Origin: Clostridium sp. CAG:221
Lineage (GTDB): Bacteria > Bacillota > Clostridia > Clostridiales > Clostridiaceae
DNA length: 29,276 bases
Assembly (NCBI GenBank): GCA_000435835.1
Contig: FR883362.1
Coordinates: forward strand, 1 to 29,276
Reading direction: 5' to 3'
A program made the position numbers and the translations under genes. Under the pieces are notes generated by a model, which saw only the letters and a program-made list of their open reading frames with translations, ran no database searches and was not told the DNA's origin. Shown piece by piece: positions 22,667 through 29,276 of the stretch (the first letter of the stretch is position 1; every line of letters starts with the position of its first letter).

Positions 22667-24909
22667 TTGAAAGCAAATGTGAGCCATGAATTAAACTGTT
22701 TATGTAAAGAAGGAAAAATATATAAGACTTCCAGCAGACCTGTAAAATTCTTTATTAACAGTCCTAAAATAAAAAAACATATTAAATCTGCTCTAGATAA
22801 ATTATCACAAAATAATATAAGTATGAATTCAGCTATAGAACAAGCAAAAGCTTCAATTTTATATCCACCTAAAGGAATAAATTGCCTAATCCTCGGAGAA
22901 ACAGGAGTTGATTAATAATCTGTGCCACAACAGAAGATCCTTCCTCTGCTTTACTAGCAACCTTTACCCGTAGAATACCTATGGTAATATGCATCCCACC
23001 TTTAAGGAAAAGAACCTTTGAAGAGCGTTTATATCTAATAAAAAACTTTTTTAAAGAAGAAAGCATCCGTCTAAGTAAAGAAATATATGTATCACTTAAT
23101 AGCATGCGTGCACTACTTTCGTATAACTGCCCAAACAATGTGGGGCAACTAAAAAGTGATATCCAGCTTATTTGCGCCAAATCCTATTCTTTATACCTAA
23201 CTAATAAAAAAGATGATGTGAGAATTGTCAGCAGGAACCTACCTTCCTATATACAAGATGGTCTATATAAAGAAAAAGAACATAGATCTATCTGGAACAA
23301 GCTTATTGGTGAAGAAATTGATTTTTTTAAATTCTCATCCAAATCAACAGAATCCTTCAGCTTCGATAATAACGATGCAGGCATCTATTCTTTTATAAAA
23401 AACAAATTAGAAAATTTAAAATCTCAAGGAGTATCTAATATTGATATTGAAGAAATCCTAGAAAAAGATATTGCCAATTACTACACAATTTCTTCTAATG
23501 CCATTACTAATGAGATAAATAGAAAAAATCTTTATAATATAATGGATGATAATATTTTAGATTGTTTTGACCTAATCATAAATTACATTAATAAACAACT
23601 TAACCACACATTAAATAATAATATCTATACAGCTTTTGCACTTCACATTAATACATTAATACGAAGAATAAACAATGACAAGCCTATAGTCAATCCTAAT
23701 CTTTCAAAAATAAAAAAGCTTTATAAAAAAGAATTTCAAATAGCTTTAGGTATAAGAGAAATCTTGGAAAACACCTTAAACATTTCTGTTCCATTAGAAG
23801 AATGCGGATATTTAGCCCTATTTCTTGTACCTGAAATGAAATTTAGTGATTCCATAGATGATATGGTAAAAATTATTGTTATTGCTCATGGTGAATCTAC
23901 TGCTTCTTCCATGAAAGATGTTGTCAGCAAATTATTAGGTGAAGATTGCATTATAGCCATTGATGCACCAATTGAAATAAGTGCTGCTGAAATATTAAAT
24001 AAGTTAAGGGATATAATAAAGAATACTAAATCTAATGGTGGATATTTGTTATTGGTAGATATGGGCTCCTTCACAACCTTTGCTGAAATAATTGAAGATG
24101 AGTTTAATATACCTGCTAAAGTTGTTCCACTAGTTTCTACCCTTCATGTGTTAGAAGCTGCTCGTAAGGCATTAATGAAATCCTCTTTAAATTCTATTTA
24201 TAAAGATGTATTAATGGTGAATTCTTATATTAATGTAGGTAAAAATAATAAGCCTCCTGAAAAAAAGAAAACATTAATACTTTCTGCCTGTCTTACAGGC
24301 AAAGGTGGTTCCATTGCTATTAAAAACTTTTTAAAAGATACTTTTACCATAGATGAAAATATCTTTGAAATAATGGTCATTGATTGTCTAGATAAAAATA
24401 ACTTTATTAATAACATAAATAACTTGTATGAAAAATATAATATATTATTTATTGTTACTCCTTTTTCATTAGATATAAATATGAATATTCCTCATTTTAC
24501 TATGTATGAAGTTCTTAATCTTTCTACTAAGGCAAAAATTCAAGAGCTTCTTGATGTTGAGACAACCCTTGCCAACATGCCTGAAGTATTAAAGGAAAAC
24601 ATAACTGCTATTCCATCTAATAATCTATATGAAAAGATAATGAACTTTATAGCTTCTGTGGAAAAATCTTTAAATATATTTATTTCTCATAAGAAAAAAG
24701 TGGAACTCATTTTACATTTAGCCTTTGCCATTAATAGGCTCATTACCAATGAAGATATGGTTGAATACAGTAATAAAACTTCTATAAAAAAATCCTATAA
24801 TAAACTGTATTCTACTGTAAAATCTTCATTAATACCTATAGAAACTTACTTTTCTATTAAATTAACCGATGATGAAATATGCTATATAATGGATTTTATT
24901 ATTAATTAA
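22667..24909 (+). pseudogene. LevR/CelR-type sigma-54 activator (AAA+ with PRD domains), disrupted
   Basis: Intact LevR-type activators have a DeoR-like HTH, an AAA+ sigma-54 interaction domain, PRD1, EIIA-Man and EIIB-like domains and PRD2 (about 900 aa). Here the 5' end starts inside the HTH (LKANVSHELNCLCKEGKIYK). It runs through SAIEQAKASILYPP to the Walker A GETGV at about 22910, then hits stops. The frame resumes at 22918 with ICATTEDPSSALLATFTRR, normally over 100 residues later, so the GK of Walker A, the GAFTGA loop and Walker B are gone. From 22918 the sequence is open to 24909: rest of AAA+, PRD1 (ALHINTLIRRI), EIIA-Man (IVIAHGESTASSM), EIIB-like (SACLTGKGGS) and PRD2 (LHLAFAINRLI). 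It cannot activate sigma-54 as encoded. Confidence 0.9.
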
Positions 24910-24931
24910 TATAATATAGGAGGTAACTATT

Positions 24932-25549
24932 TTGGATACACAATCTTTAAAAAGCCAAGCCAAAAGACAATTGACTAATCGGTGGACATTAGCTGTTTGC
25001 ACCATATTAGTGGCTAATATTTTAACAGGACTGCTTACTTCTAATAAAACACTGCTGGATAATAATCTTGGATATCTTTCCATTTCTTTTTCACTTTTAT
25101 ATCTTATTCTTGGTGGAGTTATCACCGCTGGAAAGTGTCGTTTTCTTCTTAATATGACCTTAGATAAAGATACAGCTATGTTTACTGATTTATTTTCACA
25201 ATTCAATATATTCCTTAAAACTCTTGCCCTAAATTTATTAATGACCTTGATTATATCTGTAGGATTATTTTTCTTAATAATTCCTGGTATAGTCATTTCT
25301 TATATGTATTCTCAATCATTTTATATACTTGTGGAAAATCCCGAAATGGATGTTACTGATTGTATGGCTGCCAGCCGTAAATTAATGGTAGGCCATAAAT
25401 GGGAGCTTTTCTACCTACATCTAACCTTCATTGGCTGGCTTTTGGTAGGCGCATTAACTTTTGGAATTGCTTATTTATGGATAAAGCCTTACTTTGATTT
25501 AACCTGCACTAATTATTATTTATCAATAAAATCAAACCAAGCCATTTAG
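24932..25549 (+). CDS. DUF975 family membrane protein, 205 aa
   Basis: DUF975 proteins are small integral membrane proteins of unknown function, common in Firmicutes. The N-terminal LKSQAKRQLTNRWTLAV is the usual amphipathic start. Membrane segments lie at about 20-36, 50-68, 90-118 (LALNLLMTLIISVGLFFLIIPG) and 160-185. The family signature is PGIVISYMYSQSFYILVENPEMDVTDCMAASRKLMVGHKWELFYLHLTF in the middle. GGAGG is eight bases before the TTG start. It follows the broken activator by 22 bases. Confidence 0.9.
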   Translation: MDTQSLKSQAKRQLTNRWTLAVCTILVANILTGLLTSNKTLLDNNLGYLSISFSLLYLILGGVITAGKCRFLLNMTLDKDTAMFTDLFSQFNIFLKTLALNLLMTLIISVGLFFLIIPGIVISYMYSQSFYILVENPEMDVTDCMAASRKLMVGHKWELFYLHLTFIGWLLVGALTFGIAYLWIKPYFDLTCTNYYLSIKSNQAI

Positions 25550-25685
25550 TTAATTATGAATTATGAATGATAAATTATGAATTGTGGAATAAACTCCTTT
25601 AATGGAGTTTAGAAAAAATATAATTTTAAAAACTCTTTGAGTTTCAACAATAATTCATCATTCTTAATTCATCATTCATCATTAA
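25550..25685. mobile_element. MITE-like element with imperfect terminal inverted repeats
   Basis: The left end begins TTAATTATGAATTATGAATG, and the right end, read in complement, begins TTAATGATGAATGATGAATT. The inverted ends match imperfectly over about 37 bases. Inside lie two small hairpins, AAACTCC-TTTAAT-GGAGTTT and AAACTC-TTT-GAGTTT. The element is about 136 bp with no coding capacity. It starts at the DUF975 stop codon. A related arm is at 22422-22443. Confidence 0.6.
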
Positions 25686-25736
25686 AAGAGCACTAAAAAG
25701 ATAGTAGCTTAGCTACTATCTTTTTAGTGCTCTTTT
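25684..25736. terminator. Very long perfect hairpin between convergent genes
   Basis: Two arms of 26 bases (25684-25709 and 25711-25736) are perfect inverse complements around a single base. It overlaps the GerMN stop codon and has A4 and T4 ends. It can act as a bidirectional terminator for the DUF975 and GerMN genes, though its stem is unusually long. Confidence 0.75.
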
Positions 25737-26226
25737 AAAGTTCTAGTTTTGGTGTTTTTATAAGACTTACGTCCATTGGCCCTATAGTTTCTACTTCCTT
25801 ACCATCAATAAGGAATTTTACTCCCTCCACATTAAAGCATTCATTTAAACATAATGTATTTACAATTGAATATATTTTTACTCTAACAGCTGCAGAAGAT
25901 CCTGTTTGACTATCATCAAAATCCTTGCTTAAATCTACATATGCTATTTTATTTTCTATCTTTATTGAATTAACTTTTGTGTCTTTTGGTATACAGCATT
26001 TATCAGTATCTTTTAATGCTACAATAACATTTTTCAATTCTGAAATATCTACCTTTTCCTCTTCAATTACCCATTTTGAAATATTATCATCTGGTACATA
26101 AAGTTCTATTGCTTTCGTACTCTTATAACTTTGCTCTATATTGTTAGAATTAACAGCTTTGCTTTCAGAACAGCTTACAAGATTAATACATAGTAATAGT
26201 ATAACTATAAAAATTTTCTTTAACAT
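25735..26226 (-). CDS. GerMN-domain lipoprotein, 163 aa
   Basis: The N-terminus MLKKIFIVILLLCINLVSC is a lipoprotein signal with lipobox LVSC (Cys19). The mature protein (about 40-155) is a single GerMN domain: IELYVPDDN, KIAYVDLSKDF, SSAAVRVKIYSIVNTLCLN and VKFLIDGKEVETIG. GerMN domains occur in spore germination protein GerM and other envelope lipoproteins. GerM itself has two copies, so this is a shorter relative. AGGAGG precedes the ATG. It appears monocistronic and is divergent from the protease gene. Role in sporulation or wall assembly is inferred. Confidence 0.9.
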   Translation of the reverse strand: MLKKIFIVILLLCINLVSCSESKAVNSNNIEQSYKSTKAIELYVPDDNISKWVIEEEKVDISELKNVIVALKDTDKCCIPKDTKVNSIKIENKIAYVDLSKDFDDSQTGSSAAVRVKIYSIVNTLCLNECFNVEGVKFLIDGKEVETIGPMDVSLIKTPKLEL

Positions 26227-26302
26227 ATTACCTCCTTAATATTATTTTCTATAATTACCACTATTACCTTTTATGCCATTATTTATTCATTTAATATAAC
26301 AT

Positions 26303-26331
26303 TTTAAAAATAAACTCATAGTATATATTAT
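26303..26331 (+). promoter_or_regulatory. Possible sigma-A promoter of the protease gene
   Basis: TTTAAA (26303-26308) and TATTAT (26326-26331) with a 17-base spacer, about 32 bases before the start codon. The match is moderate. Confidence 0.4.
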
Positions 26332-26363
26332 GTTATTTTCTTTAACAAAGGATAAGGTGAGAT

Positions 26364-27269
26364 ATGATGAGCGATAATGATTTTATTGCTAAAGTATGTA
26401 ATTATGACTTTAAAAATTTCATTAATTATAATAATGTCCTTGGAATAGCCAAAGGTAAAAAAATAAAAAACGGTATATATACCTCTGATAATTGTCTTAC
26501 TATATTCGTAGAAAAAAAACTTCCTTCTAATTTATTAAATAAGAATGAATTTATTCCTTCTCTATATAAAGGTATTAAAACTGATGTTGTTGAAACTGGA
26601 AAAATATCTTCCCTATCGTTAATAAGCAGAAATCGCCCTGTTATTGGTGGCTATAGTGCTGGAGTAATTGGAAGTACTGCTGGAACTATTGGTTGTACCG
26701 CTACTAATGAAAATTCAACTGAATATTATCTTTTGAGTAACAATCACGTTTTTGCTAATGAAAATAGAGCCAAAATAGGTACTCCTATCTTGCAGCCTGG
26801 ACCATATGATGGAGGAAATATTGAAAATGATATTATCGGTTACTTAGCTGATTATGAACCTATTTCATTTTCTACCTCCAACAGATCTCCTAAAAACTAC
26901 ATTGATGCAGCTATTGCCTTATGTGATTATAATGATATTTCTAACATTATAGCTCTGCAGGGAGCTATTACCGGCACCACCCACGGAAGGGTAGGCATGA
27001 AAGTAAAGAAAACAGGTCGCACTACAGAATTTACTACTGGTAAAATACTATATACTAATGCTTCTTTAATGATTGCCTATGAAGGAGGCTACGCATTATT
27101 TGTCAATCAAATCATTACAAATGCTATGTCTGAGAGTGGAGATTCTGGTAGCATTCTTTTAAATAACTCTAATAAAGCTGTAGGCTTATTATTTGCTGGT
27201 AGTAACTCCTATAGTATTTTTAATCCTATTTCAGCAGTATTAAAAACACTTAATATAAAACTTTTATAA
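26364..27269 (+). CDS. Trypsin-fold serine protease without signal peptide, 301 aa
   Basis: The catalytic triad of an S1-like protease is visible: His128 in YYLLSNNHVFANENRA, Asp181 in NYIDAAIAL and Ser261 in ESGDSGSILLNN. The ILQPGPYDGG block after the His motif recurs in bacterial cytosolic-type trypsin-like proteins. The first 90 residues (LGIAKGKKIKNGIYTSDNCLTIFVEKKLP) form an extra N-terminal region. There is no signal peptide, pro-region or membrane segment, so it acts inside the cell, perhaps in the sporangium, unless released otherwise. AAGGTGA is before the ATG; a second ATG follows at once. Substrate unknown. Confidence 0.88.
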   Translation: MMSDNDFIAKVCNYDFKNFINYNNVLGIAKGKKIKNGIYTSDNCLTIFVEKKLPSNLLNKNEFIPSLYKGIKTDVVETGKISSLSLISRNRPVIGGYSAGVIGSTAGTIGCTATNENSTEYYLLSNNHVFANENRAKIGTPILQPGPYDGGNIENDIIGYLADYEPISFSTSNRSPKNYIDAAIALCDYNDISNIIALQGAITGTTHGRVGMKVKKTGRTTEFTTGKILYTNASLMIAYEGGYALFVNQIITNAMSESGDSGSILLNNSNKAVGLLFAGSNSYSIFNPISAVLKTLNIKLL

Positions 27270-27293
27270 TATTATAACCTTTATTACAATTCT

Positions 27294-27321
27294 GGCTCAC
27301 AACCTATATTAGTTGTGAGCC
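27294..27321. terminator. Inverted repeat between convergent protease and recQ genes
   Basis: GGCTCACAAC and GTTGTGAGCC form a perfect 10-bp stem with an 8-base loop. No T-run follows on either strand, so termination would be weak; its position between convergent genes still suggests it. Confidence 0.5.
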
Positions 27322-27333
27322 ACCTATATCTTT

Positions 27334-29094
27334 CTACTTATAATCATTAATTATATCTAATAATTCTTCTCCAAACTTTTCATATTTCTTTTCTCCCATT
27401 CCTCTTATACCAAGAAGTTCTTCCTTATTCTTAGGTACTACATTACTTATTTGAATTAAAGTTGAATCTGAAAATATTATATATGGCTTAATACCTTCCT
27501 TAAGTGCTCTATCTTTTCTCCAATTCCTTAAAATATTAAATAATTCTTTATTTAACATTACTTCTTCTTCACTTTCATTTAGCTTAAATAAAACCTTCAT
27601 TTCAGACTTTAAAATTTTCAATGACTTTTTATTTAACTTAAGCATAGAATATGTACCTTCTTTTAAATCCACATAACCAAAATCTATTAATGTCTTTATT
27701 ATATCCTTAATAAATCTGCTACTGTACTCTTTCATTATTCCATAAGTTGTGAGCCTATTTAATTTATCATTAACTATCTTAGGTCCTGTCATTCCTCTTA
27801 AAACATCTACCAACACAGAAATCCCATATTTCTCCCTACTCCTGTATACACAAGATAATATTTTTTGTGCTTCTATGGTGTAGTCACGAATTTCTTCATC
27901 TTTTAAACAATTACTACAGCTATTACAATAATTTCTTGTATTTTTTTCACCAAAATAATTTAATATAAAATGCCTTAAGCACCCTTTGCTTTCACAAAAA
28001 TTTATCATTTCCTGTAACTTTCTTATCTCTATTTCTTTCCTATTTAATGACGCAGTTGTATATATAAGATATTCTAAAGTACGCACATCACTTCTATTAT
28101 ATAAAAGATAGCAATTGGCACTTTCACCATCACGTCCTGCTCTTCCTATTTCTTGATAATAACTTTCTATATTCTTTGGCATAGTAAAATGTATAACATA
28201 CCTTACATTTGATTTATCAATTCCCATTCCAAAGGCATTGGTGGCTATCATTAAATTAATATTTTCCTTAAGAAATTCTTCCTGATAATATTCTTTTTCT
28301 TCATCCTTAAGACCGCCATGATATTTTCCTACTGTATACCCTAAATCTTTTAGATAATTATATAGACCTTCCACTTCTTTTCTTGTTACACAATATATTA
28401 TTCCTGAACTCCCCTCTTCTTCTCTAATTATATCTTTAACAAATTCCAGCTTATCTTCTTCTATATATAAGTTTATATTTAAATTTTCCCTATCAAAACC
28501 ACCAATATAAGTATAAGGATTAGTAAGACCTAATAATTCAAGTACATCTTTTCTCACTACTTCTGTAGCTGTAGCAGTAAATGCTGTTATTACTGGTCTT
28601 TTATTAAACTCATTAATAAATGGTGCTATTTCTCTGTAACTTTTTCTAAAGTCATGTCCCCACATTGATACACAATGGGCTTCATCTATGGCTATTTGAC
28701 TTATGTTTAGCTTTCTTAATTTTCTTTTAAAAAATTCATTTTCCAATCTTTCTGGTGCTATGTATAATAATTTAATTTTTCCTTCATAACATTTTTTCAT
28801 TATGTGATCTATATCATTTAAGCTTTGAGTACTATTAATATACTCTGCTGCAATACCATTTTCATTTAAACTATCTACTTGATCCTTCATTAAAGATATC
28901 AACGGTGATATTACTATTGTTATTCCTTTAAATATCATTGCAGGTATCTGATAACAAATTGATTTTCCTCCACCAGTAGGCAATATGCAAAAACTATCTC
29001 TGCCCTTTAATATATTGATTATTATTTCATACTGACCTTCTTTAAATGAAGTATATCCATAATATTTATTTAAAACTTCAAAAATAATATTCAT
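27334..29094 (-). CDS. recQ: ATP-dependent DNA helicase RecQ, 586 aa
   Basis: RecQ unwinds DNA 3' to 5' in recombination and fork repair. The helicase core has the Q-motif region FKEGQYEII, Walker A PTGGGKS (39-45), DEAH (137-140), TAFTATATEVVRKD, and motif VI QEIGRAGRDGE. The zinc-binding region reads CLRHFILNYFGE and YCNSCSNC, followed by the RQC winged helix. The C-terminal HRDC domain includes FNILRNWRKDRA and LLGIRGMGEKKYEKFG. The ATG at 29094 is chosen over the GTG codons at 29106-29109, which overlap the GGGTGG site. It stands alone. Confidence 0.94.
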   Translation of the reverse strand: MNIIFEVLNKYYGYTSFKEGQYEIIINILKGRDSFCILPTGGGKSICYQIPAMIFKGITIVISPLISLMKDQVDSLNENGIAAEYINSTQSLNDIDHIMKKCYEGKIKLLYIAPERLENEFFKRKLRKLNISQIAIDEAHCVSMWGHDFRKSYREIAPFINEFNKRPVITAFTATATEVVRKDVLELLGLTNPYTYIGGFDRENLNINLYIEEDKLEFVKDIIREEEGSSGIIYCVTRKEVEGLYNYLKDLGYTVGKYHGGLKDEEKEYYQEEFLKENINLMIATNAFGMGIDKSNVRYVIHFTMPKNIESYYQEIGRAGRDGESANCYLLYNRSDVRTLEYLIYTTASLNRKEIEIRKLQEMINFCESKGCLRHFILNYFGEKNTRNYCNSCSNCLKDEEIRDYTIEAQKILSCVYRSREKYGISVLVDVLRGMTGPKIVNDKLNRLTTYGIMKEYSSRFIKDIIKTLIDFGYVDLKEGTYSMLKLNKKSLKILKSEMKVLFKLNESEEEVMLNKELFNILRNWRKDRALKEGIKPYIIFSDSTLIQISNVVPKNKEELLGIRGMGEKKYEKFGEELLDIINDYK

Positions 29095-29216
29095 AGTCTT
29101 CGTCACCACCCTTTTACTTAATTGCTTTATTTATTAATTTTATCATATTAAATTATAATATAAACTTATACCATGAATAATTTTTCATAATTTTATAATT
29201 ATTTTGTAAAAAAGTG

Positions 29217-29245
29217 TTGACTACCTATTTTTTTTATATTATACT
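29217..29245 (+). promoter_or_regulatory. Promoter of the tRNA-Leu gene
   Basis: TTGACT (29217-29222), a 17-base spacer holding eight T, and TATACT (29240-29245). The tRNA begins 12 bases after the -10 element. Confidence 0.75.
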
Positions 29246-29257
29246 AACATTGTTCCT

Positions 29258-29276
29258 GCTGAAGTGGCGGAACAGG
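29258..29276 (+). tRNA. tRNA-Leu, 5' end only (cut by window edge)
   Basis: GCTGAAGTGGCGGAACAGG matches the acceptor strand and D-arm start of bacterial tRNA-Leu: G at position 1, T8, G9, then the GCGGAA of the D stem. The anticodon lies outside, so the isoacceptor is unknown and tRNA-Ser cannot be fully excluded. Confidence 0.75.

Noticed and set aside
24862..25296. Minus-strand open frame of 144 codons across the activator and DUF975 genes
   Set aside because: It is antisense to recognised domains and has no family resemblance or translation signal.

Overview
The window looks like chromosomal DNA of a low-GC, Gram-positive, endospore-forming anaerobe, most likely a Clostridium (sensu stricto). 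The reasons are the strong A+T bias, GGAGG ribosome binding sites, a cysteine T-box, the prkA-yhbH-spoVR sporulation module, rubrerythrin, a GerMN lipoprotein, and the rpoN-cggR-gap order. The species cannot be fixed from the sequence alone. Most genes lie on the minus strand and are described here in transcription order.

Right end (29276 to 24900): a partial tRNA-Leu with a strong promoter runs off the edge. RecQ helicase (minus) converges on a cytosolic trypsin-like protease (plus). A GerMN lipoprotein (minus) converges on a DUF975 membrane protein (plus) across a MITE-like element and a very long perfect hairpin.

Middle (24909 to 12600): a LevR/CelR-type sigma-54 activator is broken. Beside it lies a 5' stub of a lactose/cellobiose-type PTS IIA gene that still has a textbook sigma-54 promoter. 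Next come the prkA-yhbH-spoVR operon and a rubrerythrin operon with two small unrecognised proteins. A divergent pair, pssA (plus) and a DagK-type lipid kinase (minus), handles phospholipids. It is followed by a membrane protein of unknown function and a PRC/MgtE-N/CBS protein without a membrane domain.

Left part (12600 to 1): a cysteine-specific T-box leads an operon cysK-cysE-queG-plsC-nth. Then come ddl (preceded by a cluster of covarying hairpin repeats), a leaderless GH25 lysozyme, a VanW-family protein, and the trmL-degV pair. The rpoN gene is broken by an internal deletion and a frameshift. cggR follows, with a recognisable operator, and then the first part of gap.

The most striking pattern is that all three parts of one sigma-54 circuit are damaged in the same 29 kb: the sigma factor, a PRD-type activator and its likely PTS target. 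The target's -24/-12 promoter remains perfect. This looks like recent, joint decay of sigma-54-dependent sugar uptake. I did not find a convincing new multi-gene system. The best unexplained pieces are the rubrerythrin-linked small genes, the hairpin repeat cluster upstream of ddl, and the structured leader of the MgtE-like gene.
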